Assembly (NCBI RefSeq): GCF_020711255.1
Contig: NZ_JAJFAW010000001.1
Coordinates: forward strand, 1-64,000
Source of the DNA: Hymenobacter plasmatis
Lineage (GTDB): Bacteria; Bacteroidota; Bacteroidia; Cytophagales; Hymenobacteraceae
DNA: 64,000 nucleotides
Direction: 5' to 3'
Part shown: positions 16,774-25,738 of the stretch, piece by piece
How positions within the stretch are numbered: the stretch's first letter is position 1
Layout of the letters: each line of letters begins with the position of its first letter
Translations under genes and position numbers: made by a program
Notes under the pieces: model-generated
Databases searched by the model: none
What the model was told of the DNA's origin: nothing
Seen by the model: the letters and a program-made list of their open reading frames with translations, nothing else

Positions 16774-17889
16774 TTATCGACTAAAACCGATGCGGCCGGG
16801 CGTTTTGAACTCGCTGATGAAATCGGTTTTTTCGCGATTGTAAAGCTCGGCCAGGGACGTGGGCTCCAGAATGGGCTCGGTTAGGCCGAGCTCGGTGGCC
16901 AGAGCCTGGGCTTTTTCCAGGGCCAGGGGCTCGAAGCGGTAGGAGGCGATGAGGCGGCCTTTGCGCAGCAGGGCTTTGTCGATGCGGGCCAAATCGGCGT
17001 TGAAGGTGCAGATAATCTGGATATGAAAGCCATCGGACAGCAAGCCGTCGGAGAGATTGAGCAGGTTGCTAACGGCGTTGCCGCCGTGGCCGTCGCGCTT
17101 GGCCAGCAGCTCCTCGGCGTCTTCAATCAGCAGAATGGAGTTGGTGTTGTCGTGCAGCAGGTTGATAAATTCCGGGTCGGCAATGCGCGTGGCCAGGTTG
17201 GGCGGAATAAACAGCTTGGGCTTGTCTGTGAGGCCGCACAGGTGGCGGATGTAGCTCGTTTTGCCGGTGCCGGGCGGGCCGTGCAGGATGATGATGCCTT
17301 TCTCCTCGGGCTGCTGCAGGCGTTTGAGAATGGCTTCGTGGGCGGGCAGCAGGTCGTCGTTGTAGTGCGTGGTGAGGTCCAGCGCCGGGATTTTAATGGG
17401 CAATGGCGAAAACTCCAGCTCGCCAAACGCTAGGCGCAGCACCTGAATGCGGTCGTGTTCCAGCTTCCCGGTATCGAGTTGCGCCGCTAGTAGCCCCTGT
17501 ACCAGCGCCAGTTGGGCGGGGTCGGTCTGCGGGGAAAAGAACAGCTGGCCGGCGCGGTCGCCGTAGGTGCCCCGCTCGTAGAACCACAGCAGCAGGTGCG
17601 GGGCTAGGCTCAGGGCGTAGTGGCTGATGTCGGGCGCCTTGCCTTTTTTGTCCAGGTACACCGCGTGTGCGACGGTAGCCTGCTCCAGGTCGTAAGACTT
17701 GGCCAGCTCCGCCAGAATGGTCTGGCGGGCTTCGGCACTGGCCAGCTGGTAAATTTCACGGCGCGGCAACACCCCGAACGCCGAGTAAAACCAGGAGACA
17801 GGCTGGAAATATGCGTCTCTTTCGAAAGATTGCGAGAGGTCGGGAGTGGCCACCAGAGGCAATGCTGTTTTCATGCCGTTGACTTTCAT
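16774..17889 (-). CDS. AAA+ family ATPase
   Basis: 371 residues. The N-terminal half (about 1-180) has no recognised domain. The C-terminal half is a single AAA module: Walker A LHGPPGTGKTS at about residue 200, Walker B SILLIEDAEELL, a sensor-1-type ICTFNADLARIDKALLRKGR with a probable Arg finger, and a small lid helix region. The core resembles Bcs1/CDC48-type AAA domains. No protease or helicase domain is attached, so it probably remodels a protein partner that cannot be read from context. It stands alone with terminators on both sides. Confidence 0.85.
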   Translation of the reverse strand: MKVNGMKTALPLVATPDLSQSFERDAYFQPVSWFYSAFGVLPRREIYQLASAEARQTILAELAKSYDLEQATVAHAVYLDKKGKAPDISHYALSLAPHLLLWFYERGTYGDRAGQLFFSPQTDPAQLALVQGLLAAQLDTGKLEHDRIQVLRLAFGELEFSPLPIKIPALDLTTHYNDDLLPAHEAILKRLQQPEEKGIIILHGPPGTGKTSYIRHLCGLTDKPKLFIPPNLATRIADPEFINLLHDNTNSILLIEDAEELLAKRDGHGGNAVSNLLNLSDGLLSDGFHIQIICTFNADLARIDKALLRKGRLIASYRFEPLALEKAQALATELGLTEPILEPTSLAELYNREKTDFISEFKTPGRIGFSR

Positions 17890-18003
17890 TCCTAAAAATA
17901 CATTCTACTGCCCGGAAATCAACTAGTCTCCGAGTAAGAAGCCAGCTCAACACGGCCAATGCGTTGCGTGGTAGAATGGGTCTGCGTTTCAAAAGAGCCA
18001 ACT

Positions 18004-18031
18004 AAAAAGCCTCGCAATTGCGAGGCTTTTT
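18004..18031 (-). terminator. Terminator of the nucleoside permease gene
   Basis: A perfect 28-bp palindrome (AAAAAGCCTCGCAA and its complement) 44 bp beyond the permease stop, with a T-run on the minus strand. Confidence 0.85.
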
Positions 18032-18075
18032 ATATTGAGCAAAGACGGATGCAAATTTTACCGCAGCGTCGTAGA

Positions 18076-19359
18076 CTAGACTTGCTCTACCGTGAGCAGG
18101 CCTTCGGGGTGCGCTTGCTCTGCTGCCTGAGTGGTGTGCTTGTGCTTGAAGATGAGCACAAACAGCACGGCAATGGCCAGCGAATAGCCGGCAAACGTGA
18201 GCCAGATGCTGTGCCAGTCCTTGTTGCCGGCGGCGTCGGTGAAATAGTGTTGGATGATAAGGCCGCTCAGCGAGCTGCCCAGCACGGCCCCAAAGCCGTT
18301 GGTCATCATCATAAACAAGCCCTGCGCGCTGGCCCGGATGCTGGGCTGCGTTTGGGTTTCGACGAACAGCGAGCCCGAGATGTTGAAGAAGTCGAAGGCC
18401 ATGCCGTACACGATGCACGAGAGGATAATCATCCAGAGGCCCCCGCCGGGGTTGCCGTAAGCAAACAGGCCGAAACGCAACACCCAGGCTATCATGCTGA
18501 AAAGCATCACCTGCTTGATGCCGAAGCGACGCAGGAAGAACGGGATAGCCAGGATGAACAGCGTCTCGGAAATCTGCGAGATGGACATGATGATGGCCGG
18601 GTACTTCACCGTCAGGGTCTCCTGGTAGGCGGGCGTCTTGTCGAAATCGTGCAGGAAGGTGTCGCCGTACGCGTTGGTGAGCTGCAAAGCGGCCCCCAGC
18701 AGCAGCGCAAATAGAAAGAAGGTGAGCATCTTGCGGTCGCGCAGGATTGCAAACGACTTGAGGCCAAGGATTTCCATCAGGCCCTGGCTGGACGTGCTGG
18801 TGGACTGGGGCGGGCACTTGGGCAGCGTGAACGAGTACAGGCCCAGCAGGAAAGCTGCGCCGGCCGCCACGTAAAACTGGCCGGCCGTCTTCTCGAAGCC
18901 CAGCAAACTCACCGTCCACATGGCCACGATGAAGCCAATGGTGCCCCACACCCGGATGGGCGGGTAGTCCTTCACCACGTCGAGCCCTTCGGTTTTCAGC
19001 ACCGAAAACGACACCGCAATGGACAACGACAGCGTGGGCATGTAGAAAATCATGTTCAGCAGCATCACCCAGAACATGGTGGTCGGGTTGTCCACCATCG
19101 GAATCGAGAGCAGCGTCAGGCCGCCCAAGATGTGCAGGATGCCGTAGAGCTTCTCGGCATTAATGTATTTATCGGCCACAATGCCCATGAGCGAGGGCAT
19201 GAAGATGGAGGCAATGCCCATGGTCGAGAAGATGGCGCCAAACTGCGCGCCCGACCATTGCTTGGTTTGAAACCAATAAGCGCCAATAGTTATCAACCAC
19301 GAGCCCCATATAAAGAATTGTAAGAAACTCAATACGGTGAGGCGCAACTTAGTATTCAT
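18076..19359 (-). CDS. Nucleoside permease, MFS family (NupG/XapB-like)
   Basis: 427 residues with about twelve membrane segments. The N-terminus (RLTVLSFLQFFIWGSWLITI, followed by a Trp-rich loop) and the GIVADKYINAEK loop are typical of the nucleoside:H+ symporter branch of the major facilitator superfamily, common in Bacteroidota for uptake of nucleosides. Substrate range cannot be read from sequence. A near-consensus promoter lies about 40 bp upstream and a palindromic terminator follows, so it is probably monocistronic. Confidence 0.85.
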   Translation of the reverse strand: MNTKLRLTVLSFLQFFIWGSWLITIGAYWFQTKQWSGAQFGAIFSTMGIASIFMPSLMGIVADKYINAEKLYGILHILGGLTLLSIPMVDNPTTMFWVMLLNMIFYMPTLSLSIAVSFSVLKTEGLDVVKDYPPIRVWGTIGFIVAMWTVSLLGFEKTAGQFYVAAGAAFLLGLYSFTLPKCPPQSTSTSSQGLMEILGLKSFAILRDRKMLTFFLFALLLGAALQLTNAYGDTFLHDFDKTPAYQETLTVKYPAIIMSISQISETLFILAIPFFLRRFGIKQVMLFSMIAWVLRFGLFAYGNPGGGLWMIILSCIVYGMAFDFFNISGSLFVETQTQPSIRASAQGLFMMMTNGFGAVLGSSLSGLIIQHYFTDAAGNKDWHSIWLTFAGYSLAIAVLFVLIFKHKHTTQAAEQAHPEGLLTVEQV

Positions 19360-19396
19360 GCCGAGTCAGGATAACAGAAAGGTGGGATTTAGCCGC

Positions 19397-19428
19397 TAAA
19401 GATACACGGCTTCCTTCCAGAAGTGGCA
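19397..19428 (-). promoter_or_regulatory. Probable promoter of the nucleoside permease gene
   Basis: On the minus strand: TTG at 19,428-19,426, 21-bp spacer, TATCTTTA at 19,404-19,397. One mismatch to TAnnTTTG at the last base. Confidence 0.45.
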
Positions 19429-19554
19429 AAGCCGCGCTGGTTTTGCCCACGCTGCTTTAACAAAGGTTCACTCAGGGCCTTGCCCAAGGAATAAGACCTC
19501 GTGACGTAGCGCCGGCCTGCAACTTCAGCCCAACGCCGACGTTTGGGCAACAAA

Positions 19555-19584
19555 AAAGCCCCGGCCGATAAAGGCCGGGGCTTT
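19555..19584 (-). terminator. Terminator of the old yellow enzyme gene
   Basis: Stem AAAGCCCCGGCC (19,555-19,566) with its complement at 19,573-19,584, 25 bp past the stop of the minus-strand gene, with a T-run on that strand. Confidence 0.85.
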
Positions 19585-19609
19585 GTGTTTTTAACGGAAG
19601 CAGCGCCAG

Positions 19610-20743
19610 CTACGCCTGGTAGCTGGGCGAAAACGTGCCGGCGGGCTGCCCATCGGCCAGGGGATAGTCGATGTAGCCGTCGGCAAAGCCGTTGGGGCCG
19701 GGGGCGTACAACGTAGCCTGGTCGGCTTCGGCCAGCGGGGCGCCGGTCTTGAGGCGCTCCACGAAATCGGGGTTGGCGATGAAGGGACGGCCCACGGCCA
19801 CAAGGTCGGCCCGGCCGCTTTCCAGCGCCTCGTTGATGGCTTCCAGGGTGGAGTAGCCGCCGCTGAGGATGAGCGTATTGGTGAATTTCTGACGGATGGT
19901 GGTCACCGTCTGGGCCGGCACAGCCGGGGCACCCATACTGGAATGGTCGACGAGATGCAGGTACACCACCCCGATTTTTTGGAGCTCCTCGGCCAGATAA
20001 GCGTAGGTCTCGTCAATCTCGGGGTAGTGGGCCATGTCGCTGGCCATGCCCCAGGGCGAGAGCCGAATGCCGGTGCGCTCAGCGCCAATAGCTTCCACCA
20101 CGGCGCGGGCTACTTCCAGCACAAAACGGGCGCGGTTTTGCACGCTGCCGCCGTACCCGTCGGTGCGCTGGTTGCTGTTGGGGTTCAGGAATTGCTCGAG
20201 CAGGTAGCCGTTGGCACCGTGCAGCTCCACGCCGTCGAAGCCGGCTTCGATGGCCAGCTTGGCGCTGTGCACGTATTCGTCGCGCACCTGGGCCAGTTCC
20301 TCGGTCCGGATGGCGCGGGGCACGGGCTGGGGCTGCATCTGCTCCTGGTCGGTCCACATGTCGCCGGCGGCGGCAATGGCCGAGGGCGCTACGCCTTCCG
20401 CCCCTTCGGGCAGGTTGTGCGGATGGAAAATGCGGCCGGCGTGCATCAGCTGCACAAAAATATGGCCGCCGTGGTGGTGCACGGTTTCGGTTACACGCTG
20501 CCAGTTGGTCACCTGCTCCTGGTTGAACAGGCCCGGAATGCGGGCGTAGCCCAAGCCGTTAGCCGCCGGCGAGGTGCCTTCCGTGATGATGAGGCCGGCC
20601 GTGGCGCGCTGGCGGTAGTACTCCGCCATTAGCTCGTTGGGGATGTTGCCCAGGGCGCGGCTGCGCGTCATGGGGGCCATCACAATATGATTGGAAAGGG
20701 TCAGGGAGCCCAGTTTGGCGGGCTCGAAAGCTTTATTCGACAT
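19610..20743 (-). CDS. Alkene reductase, old yellow enzyme family
   Basis: 377 residues of the FMN-dependent OYE/NemA family, which reduces activated C=C bonds (and often nitro compounds or nitrate esters) with NAD(P)H. Visible features: N-terminal LGSLTLSNHIVMAPMTRSRA, GLIITEGTSPAANGLGY, VQLMHAGRI, the His/Asn substrate-binding pair in VELHGANGYLLEQFLNP, RTDGYGGS, and the phosphate-binding end (LILSGGYS, LVAVGRPFIANPDF). Physiological substrate unknown. It stands alone between terminators; the upstream gap shows no clear -7 box. Confidence 0.93.
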   Translation of the reverse strand: MSNKAFEPAKLGSLTLSNHIVMAPMTRSRALGNIPNELMAEYYRQRATAGLIITEGTSPAANGLGYARIPGLFNQEQVTNWQRVTETVHHHGGHIFVQLMHAGRIFHPHNLPEGAEGVAPSAIAAAGDMWTDQEQMQPQPVPRAIRTEELAQVRDEYVHSAKLAIEAGFDGVELHGANGYLLEQFLNPNSNQRTDGYGGSVQNRARFVLEVARAVVEAIGAERTGIRLSPWGMASDMAHYPEIDETYAYLAEELQKIGVVYLHLVDHSSMGAPAVPAQTVTTIRQKFTNTLILSGGYSTLEAINEALESGRADLVAVGRPFIANPDFVERLKTGAPLAEADQATLYAPGPNGFADGYIDYPLADGQPAGTFSPSYQA

Positions 20744-20883
20744 AGAGGTAGGAATAAGCCGAGGTGCGCGGCCACGGCGGAGATTAATGAGACGCGGTTA
20801 AAAAGCAAGTACGTACACGAATTGTTTTGGCAATAGGTTTTATTGAGCTGGGCAATGAGCTGAGAACCATAGCGAAAAAAGAA

Positions 20884-20912
20884 AAGCCCGGCCCACATTG
20901 TGGGCCGGGCTT
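20884..20912 (-). terminator. Terminator of the superoxide dismutase gene
   Basis: Near-continuous palindrome: AAGCCCGGCCCACA (20,884-20,897), one base, and its complement (20,899-20,912), 44 bp past the sod stop. Confidence 0.85.
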
Positions 20913-20956
20913 CGGTCTTATAGTGGCAATGGCGGGTTCAACCGCCAAAGCGGTAC

Positions 20957-21571
20957 TTACATGGGGGTGGCTTCGGCAAAGCGACGGTTCACCTCGTCCC
21001 AGTTAATCAGGTTGTAGAAGCCGGCGATGTAGTCGGGCCGGCGGTTCTGGTATTTCAAGTAATAAGCGTGTTCCCACACGTCGAGGCCGAGCACGGGAAT
21101 GCCCCGGCAGCCCGCGTCGGGCATCAGCGGGTTGTCCTGGTTGGGCGTCGAGCAGATTTGCACCGAACCATCGGCCTGCTTGCACAGCCACGCCCAGCCC
21201 GAGCCGAAGCGCGTGGTGGCGGCCTTGGTGAATTCCTCTTTGAATTTGTCGAAGCTGCCAAAGGTCTTCGTGATGGCCTCGCCCACGGCACCGGTGGGCT
21301 GCCCGCCGCCGTTGGGCGACATGATGGTCCAGAACAGGGAGTGGTTCCAGTGGCCACCGCCGTTGTTGCGCACGGCCACGGGGGCCTTGGCAATATTGTG
21401 CATGATTTCCTCGAGGGACTGGTTCTCCATCTCGGTGCCGGCAATGGCAGCGTTCAGGTTGGTCACGTAAGCCTGGTGGTGCTTCGTGTGGTGGATTTCC
21501 ATCGTCTGGGCGTCGATGGTGGGTTCCAGCGCATCGTAGGCGTACGGGAGTTTTGGGAGCTCAAAAGCCAT
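20957..21571 (-). CDS. Superoxide dismutase, Fe/Mn family
   Basis: 204 residues. Dismutates superoxide to oxygen and peroxide. The four metal ligands are visible: His in [10 protein letters not shown], His in [10 protein letters not shown], and Asp and His in [12 protein letters not shown]. Gln in TPNQDNPLM is the outer-sphere residue arrangement usual for Mn-dependent enzymes, so Mn is more likely than Fe, though cambialistic use is possible. No signal peptide, so cytoplasmic. Probably monocistronic; a 12-bp palindrome lies about 65 bp upstream. Confidence 0.95.
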   Translation of the reverse strand: MAFELPKLPYAYDALEPTIDAQTMEIHHTKHHQAYVTNLNAAIAGTEMENQSLEEIMHNIAKAPVAVRNNGGGHWNHSLFWTIMSPNGGGQPTGAVGEAITKTFGSFDKFKEEFTKAATTRFGSGWAWLCKQADGSVQICSTPNQDNPLMPDAGCRGIPVLGLDVWEHAYYLKYQNRRPDYIAGFYNLINWDEVNRRFAEATPM

Positions 21572-21634
21572 AAGTGAAAAGGGTTTTGGGTGGACGGGCG
21601 TATGAAAAACAGAGCAGGTGCTAAAATAGCCTAC

Positions 21635-21646
21635 CTAGATATCTAG
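21635..21646. promoter_or_regulatory. 12-bp palindrome upstream of sod
   Basis: CTAGATATCTAG is a perfect palindrome in the sod promoter region, 64 bp before the start, and the gap is unusually AT-rich. It could be an operator for an oxidative-stress or metal regulator, but no known consensus is matched. Confidence 0.25.
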
Positions 21647-21681
21647 TTACGACCAGCGCCCGCTCAAGTTCAAAAGTAGAT

Positions 21682-22113
21682 TTATTTCCGCTTTAAACTA
21701 AAAAACTCTTGCATCAGCGCGGCGCATTCTTCGGCCTGCACGCCCCCGCGCAGCTGGGTCTTGGGATGCAGGAGCTGGCCGTGGCGCCGGAACCCTACTT
21801 TGGGCTCACTGGCCCCAAACACCACGGCTTTCAGTTGGGCCCAGTAGCTGGCGCCGGCGCACATCACACACGGCTCAATGGTGACGTAGAGGGTGCAATC
21901 GGCCAGGTATTTATTGCCCAAGTGGTTGGCGGCGGCCGTTAGGGCCAGCATTTCGGCGTGGGCCGTCACGTCGCGAAGCTGCTCGGTTTGGTTGTAGCCC
22001 CGCCCGATTATCTGTTTCTCGAACACCACCACGGCCCCGATGGGAATTTCATCGGCCGCCAGGGCTTTTTCGGCCTCGCCCAGCGCTTGGAGCATGAAAT
22101 AGTCGTCGGTCAT
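21682..22113 (-). CDS. tadA: tRNA adenosine deaminase / nucleoside deaminase
   Basis: 143 residues of the cytidine-deaminase-fold zinc enzymes. Zinc ligands and the proton-shuttling Glu are seen in VTAHAEMLAL (HAE) and EPCVMCAGA (PCxxC). This motif set, the short length and the N-terminal QALGEAEKALAADEIPIGAVVV fit TadA, which converts A34 to inosine in tRNA-Arg. Guanine deaminase of the same family is a less likely alternative. The start is 37 bp downstream of a 60-bp palindrome. Confidence 0.85.
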   Translation of the reverse strand: MTDDYFMLQALGEAEKALAADEIPIGAVVVFEKQIIGRGYNQTEQLRDVTAHAEMLALTAAANHLGNKYLADCTLYVTIEPCVMCAGASYWAQLKAVVFGASEPKVGFRRHGQLLHPKTQLRGGVQAEECAALMQEFFSLKRK

Positions 22114-22149
22114 GGCGTTCGGTGCCCGGGCGGTGCGGGCCCGGCAAAA

Positions 22150-22209
22150 TTAGCCCAATAAAAGAAGCCCCGGCACTGCGCAGTGCCGGGGCTTCTTTTA
22201 TTGGGCTAA
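22150..22209 (-). terminator. 60-bp perfect palindrome acting as terminator
   Basis: Every base from 22,150 pairs with its mirror base up to 22,209, with no loop. It begins TTAGCCCAATAAAAG, has a GC-rich centre, and sits 39 bp past the stop of the minus-strand gene at 22,249. The ends carry AGCCCAA/TTGGGCT. Terminator function is inferred from position. Confidence 0.75.
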
Positions 22210-22248
22210 AAGGAAAAGCTGGAAAGAGCCTCGCCTTGGCCGACGGCC

Positions 22249-22797
22249 TTATTTCAGCGCAATGGCATTCATGACGGCTTGCGCGGTGGGCTGCCACTTG
22301 GCCTGCTCTTCGGCCGGGGCCACAAACGTGAAGACGTACAGCTGCTGGCCCTCGATGGCGTATTGCACCACCTGGTATTTCTTGATGGGCGCCAGCTGGC
22401 TGCCGCGGCGCGTATCCGCCACGGTCGACACAAATTCGAAGTAGATGAAATCGCGCCCGTTTACGGTGCGAATGTCTTCCTTCAAAAAGTCAGCCTTGGA
22501 ATACAGGCGCTGGATGCTGGACTTGTAAATCTTGAGCAGCACGCCGTAGTCCATGCTTTCGAACGTGGTGGGGCGCACGGCCACGCTGTAGTCCACGCGG
22601 CCGCTCGGGTCAGAGTACACGGCCAGCGGCTTGCGCGGCGACGGGTACTTCACCGCAATGCCGTCGTCGGGCAGGGGCATGAAGCCGGCCGGCACGCCCA
22701 CCGTCAGGCCCGAGCCGAGCTTGACATTCGTCAGCTTGGGCTTAGGGGCGAAGGCCGTGAGGCCAAGAATCAACAGCAGAAACGAGAAAATCTTCAT
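22249..22797 (-). CDS. Exported protein of unknown function
   Basis: 182 residues with a signal peptide (KIFSFLLLILGLTAFA). The mature part has the pattern of a small alpha/beta domain found in secreted Bacteroidota proteins that measure or handle lipophilic ligands (GLTVGVPAGFMPLPDD, RDFIYFEFVSTV, QQLYVFTFVAP near the end, then a C-terminal helix), but no family is firmly recognised. The ATG at 22,797 gives the signal peptide; the open frame runs upstream without a plausible start because it crosses a hairpin. Flanked by terminators, so probably monocistronic. Confidence 0.7.
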   Translation of the reverse strand: MKIFSFLLLILGLTAFAPKPKLTNVKLGSGLTVGVPAGFMPLPDDGIAVKYPSPRKPLAVYSDPSGRVDYSVAVRPTTFESMDYGVLLKIYKSSIQRLYSKADFLKEDIRTVNGRDFIYFEFVSTVADTRRGSQLAPIKKYQVVQYAIEGQQLYVFTFVAPAEEQAKWQPTAQAVMNAIALK

Positions 22798-22827
22798 GGT
22801 AAGCAGCAACGATGGGGGAATAAAAGT

Positions 22828-22855
22828 AGTGCCACGGCTGTGGGGCCGTGGCACT
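22828..22855 (-). terminator. Terminator after the small secreted sorting-domain-like gene
   Basis: Stem AGTGCCACGGC (22,828-22,838) and its complement (22,845-22,855), 19 bp past the stop of the minus-strand gene at 22,875. Confidence 0.75.
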
Positions 22856-22874
22856 GCCGTAGGTCGTCGGGGCC

Positions 22875-23315
22875 TTAGCGCCGAACGGTGGGGTACTTAA
22901 TCCGCACCTTCTTCCAGTAGACGTAGTTGCCGGTTTTGGCTTCTACCAAATAGGTGCCGGCCGGAATCTTGCCCAAGTCAACCGGGGCGCCGGTGTTGTT
23001 GGCCGGGTCGAGCTCGGTTTGGTAAATGACGCGGTTCTTGTAGTCCGTCATCACCAGCGTACCGGGCTTGGTGAACTGCTGGGTAAAGCTCAGCAGGATG
23101 CTGGTGGAGTTGGGCTTGGGAAATACGTCGATGCCCGACAGCGTTTCGATGCGCTTGATGGGGCCGTCGAGCGTCACCGCCCCGGACGTGCCCTTGGCTT
23201 TCACGACGGTACCCGACTCGTCCGACTTGTTTTTGGTCTTGATTTTGGTTTGTGCCTGAGCGGTGCCGGCAAACAACAGGGCGGCCGCGAGTGCGAAAGA
23301 GGGGAGGAATTTCAT
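22875..23315 (-). CDS. Small exported protein with a beta-sandwich resembling a sorting domain
   Basis: 146 residues with a signal peptide ending TAQAQ. A Lys-rich linker is followed by a domain with IDVFPKPNSTSILLSFTQQF, GTLVMTDYKNRVIYQTEL and IPAGTYLVEAKTGNYVYWKK. The order of strands resembles a type IX C-terminal sorting domain, ending YWKKVRIKYPTVRR. The protein is almost nothing but this domain. Role unknown; a small secreted scaffold or a cut-down relative of sorting domains are both possible. The start ATG gives the only sensible signal peptide. Confidence 0.65.
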   Translation of the reverse strand: MKFLPSFALAAALLFAGTAQAQTKIKTKNKSDESGTVVKAKGTSGAVTLDGPIKRIETLSGIDVFPKPNSTSILLSFTQQFTKPGTLVMTDYKNRVIYQTELDPANNTGAPVDLGKIPAGTYLVEAKTGNYVYWKKVRIKYPTVRR

Positions 23316-23422
23316 GGACAATTGAAGGATTGAGAAGACAAAGGAACGCACTTGCTGTTGGCCTTTGCATACTCCGTACCAAAAATGCGGGAGGTGCCGT
23401 CGGGAGGTTCGCCATTTGGCGG

Positions 23423-23452
23423 TTGGCTTCTTAGCCCAAGGGCCTAACTTTG
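23423..23452 (+). promoter_or_regulatory. Promoter of aspS
   Basis: TTG at 23,423-23,425, 19-bp spacer, TAACTTTG at 23,445-23,452: complete Bacteroidota promoter, 17 bp before the ATG, giving a very short leader. The spacer contains AGCCCAA. Confidence 0.7.
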
Positions 23453-23469
23453 CCCAAAACCCTTTTGCC

Positions 23470-25233
23470 ATGCTCCGTACCCACACCTGCGGCGAACTCC
23501 GCCCCGAACACATTGGTCAAACCGTCACGCTTTGCGGCTGGGTGCAGCGCACCCGCGACAAAGGCGCCATTCTCTGGATTGACCTGCGCGACCGGTACGG
23601 CCTCACCCAGATAGCCCTGGAAGAAGGTGTGGAAGCCAACGAAGTGCGCGAAACCGCCCGCCACCTCGGCCGCGAGTTTGTGCTTTCCGTGACGGGCCAG
23701 GTAGCCGAGCGCTACTCCAAAAACGACAAGATGCCCACCGGCGGCATCGAAATCCGCCCCCAGAAGCTCGAAATCCTCAACGCCGCCAAGCTGCCGCCCT
23801 TCCTCATCGAAGACGAAACCGACGGCGGCGACGACCTGCGGATGAAGTACCGCTACCTCGACCTGCGCCGCACCCCCGTGCGCAACAACCTGATGCTGCG
23901 CCACAAAATGGCCCAGGCCGTGCGCCGCTACCTTGACGGCCAGCACTTTATCGAGGTCGAAACGCCGGTACTCATCAAGTCCACGCCCGAAGGCGCCCGC
24001 GACTTCGTGGTGCCCTCCCGCATGAACCCCGGCGAGTTCTACGCCCTGCCGCAATCGCCCCAGACGTTCAAGCAACTGCTCATGGTATCGGGCTTCGACC
24101 GCTACTTCCAGATTGTGAAGTGCTTCCGCGACGAAGACCTGCGCGCCGACCGCCAGCCCGAGTTCACGCAGATTGACTGCGAAATGGCCTTCGTAACCCA
24201 GGAAGACATCCTGAACACCTTCGAAGGACTGACCCGCTACCTGTTCAAGGAAATCAAGGGCCTCGACTTCCCCACCGTGCCCCGCATGACCTACGCCGAC
24301 GCCATGCGCCGCTTCGGCAACGACAAGCCAGACACGCGCTTCGCCATGGAGTTCGTTGAGCTAACAGAAATTGTGCAGGGGCAGGGCTTCCCCGTATTTG
24401 ACAACGCTGGGCTGGTCGTGGGCATCAATGCCTCTACCTGTGCTCATTTCACCCGCAAGCAACTCGACGAGCTGACGGATTTCGTGAAGCGTCCTCAGAT
24501 TGGCGCCACCGGCCTTATCTACGCCCGCGTCGAAGCTGGCGGGGTGGTGAAGTCGTCGGTTGATAAGTTCTACTCGCAGGAAGAATTGCAGCGCTGGAAA
24601 GCAGCTTTCAACGCCCACGAAGGCGACCTGCTGCTCATCATCGCCGGCGAGCCCAACAAGGCACGCAAAGCCCTGAGCGAACTGCGCCTGGAGATGGGCC
24701 AGCGCCTCGGCCTACGCGACAAAGACGATTTCTCGCCGCTGTGGGTGGTTGATTTTCCCTTGCTCGAATACAGCGAAGAGGAAAACCGCTACTTCGCCAT
24801 GCACCACCCCTTCACCTCGCCCAAGCCCGAAGACCTGGTTCTGCTCGACTCGCCCGAAACCATCGGCCAAGTTCGCGCCAATGCCTACGACCTAGTGATT
24901 AATGGCGTGGAAGTAGGCGGTGGCTCAATCCGCATTCACGACCGCGCCGTGCAGGCCCGCATGTTCGGCTTACTCGGCTTCACCCCCGAAGAAGCCCAGG
25001 CCCAATTTGGCTTCCTGCTCGACGCCTTCGAGTACGGCGCCCCGCCCCACGGCGGCATCGCCTTCGGCTTCGACCGCCTCTGCAGCCTCTTCGGCGGCGC
25101 CGATTCCATTCGCGACTTCATCGCCTTCCCTAAGAATAACTCCGGCCGCGACGTGATGATTGACTCGCCCTCGCCGATTTCGGATGCTCAACTGAAGGAA
25201 TTGAGCATTGCCACGGCCGTGGTGGCGAAGTAG
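23470..25233 (+). CDS. aspS: Aspartyl-tRNA synthetase
   Basis: 587 residues, class II aminoacyl-tRNA synthetase of the bacterial type, charging tRNA-Asp. The N-terminal anticodon-binding OB fold ([20 protein letters not shown]) is followed by the catalytic core with motif 1 ([20 protein letters not shown]), motif 2 ([18 protein letters not shown]), an inserted GAD domain, and motif 3 (GIAFGFDRL). The ATG at 23,470 agrees with the family start and with the promoter; the frame remains open 105 bp upstream by chance. Monocistronic, closed by a terminator. Confidence 0.97.
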   Translation: MLRTHTCGELRPEHIGQTVTLCGWVQRTRDKGAILWIDLRDRYGLTQIALEEGVEANEVRETARHLGREFVLSVTGQVAERYSKNDKMPTGGIEIRPQKLEILNAAKLPPFLIEDETDGGDDLRMKYRYLDLRRTPVRNNLMLRHKMAQAVRRYLDGQHFIEVETPVLIKSTPEGARDFVVPSRMNPGEFYALPQSPQTFKQLLMVSGFDRYFQIVKCFRDEDLRADRQPEFTQIDCEMAFVTQEDILNTFEGLTRYLFKEIKGLDFPTVPRMTYADAMRRFGNDKPDTRFAMEFVELTEIVQGQGFPVFDNAGLVVGINASTCAHFTRKQLDELTDFVKRPQIGATGLIYARVEAGGVVKSSVDKFYSQEELQRWKAAFNAHEGDLLLIIAGEPNKARKALSELRLEMGQRLGLRDKDDFSPLWVVDFPLLEYSEEENRYFAMHHPFTSPKPEDLVLLDSPETIGQVRANAYDLVINGVEVGGGSIRIHDRAVQARMFGLLGFTPEEAQAQFGFLLDAFEYGAPPHGGIAFGFDRLCSLFGGADSIRDFIAFPKNNSGRDVMIDSPSPISDAQLKELSIATAVVAK

Positions 25234-25255
25234 TTTTTTGTGACTGTAGAAACAG

Positions 25256-25285
25256 AAGCGGCGCCTGATACTTCAGGCGCCGCTT
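25256..25285 (+). terminator. Terminator of aspS
   Basis: Stem AAGCGGCGCCTGA (25,256-25,268) with its complement (25,273-25,285), 4-nt loop, followed by T6. Confidence 0.9.
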
Positions 25286-25424
25286 TTTTATGCCCAATTC
25301 AGTAGACCTCTTCTTTAATTATTACTTAATCTGAATATTTAGCCGGTTAAAAATCCACCGTTCAACGAGTAATCCGAATCCTTCAGCGAAGTGTTAAATC
25401 CGAAGGCAGCCCAGCCCAGTAAGT

Positions 25425-25640
25425 TTGAGCAGTTATTCTCTTAAACGCTTTCTGCACGTGTCTAAACTTTACGCCTTCGCTGCCTTTGTTCTGTTTATGG
25501 GGTTGAGCACTTCGCTCATTCGCCTGCAACTTGCATCGTCGCCCGTATCGAAGATGCGCGTGCCTACTTACCGCTCAGTATCGGTAGCCTCACACGCCAT
25601 GGACCGCATAACGCGCCCCATCGTTGGTATTTACAATTAA
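25425..25640 (+). CDS. Possible small membrane or exported protein
   Basis: The only candidate in the 505-bp stretch between aspS and nuoJ, which is otherwise AT-rich and featureless apart from two terminators. The frame starts with TTG, gives 71 residues, and contains one hydrophobic segment (KLYAFAAFVLFMGLSTSLI) followed by a basic/polar tail. A GTG about 30 bp downstream is another possible start. No family is recognised and no -7 box is seen; it may be non-coding. Confidence 0.3.
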   Translation: MSSYSLKRFLHVSKLYAFAAFVLFMGLSTSLIRLQLASSPVSKMRVPTYRSVSVASHAMDRITRPIVGIYN

Positions 25641-25680
25641 GCCGTCATCGGTTACTTAAGCTATATTAGCCATTTTCTGC

Positions 25681-25721
25681 AAACAAAAGAGCCGCACCCT
25701 CAGGGCGCGGCTCTTTTGTTT
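25681..25721 (-). terminator. Terminator at the end of the nuoA-J operon
   Basis: A 15-bp stem (25,681-25,695 with 25,707-25,721; GAGCCGC/GCGGCTC core) with a T-rich end on the minus strand, 17 bp past the nuoJ stop. It closes the complex I transcript before nuoK-N. Confidence 0.85.
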
Positions 25722-25738
25722 ATCGTTGAAATCAGGCT

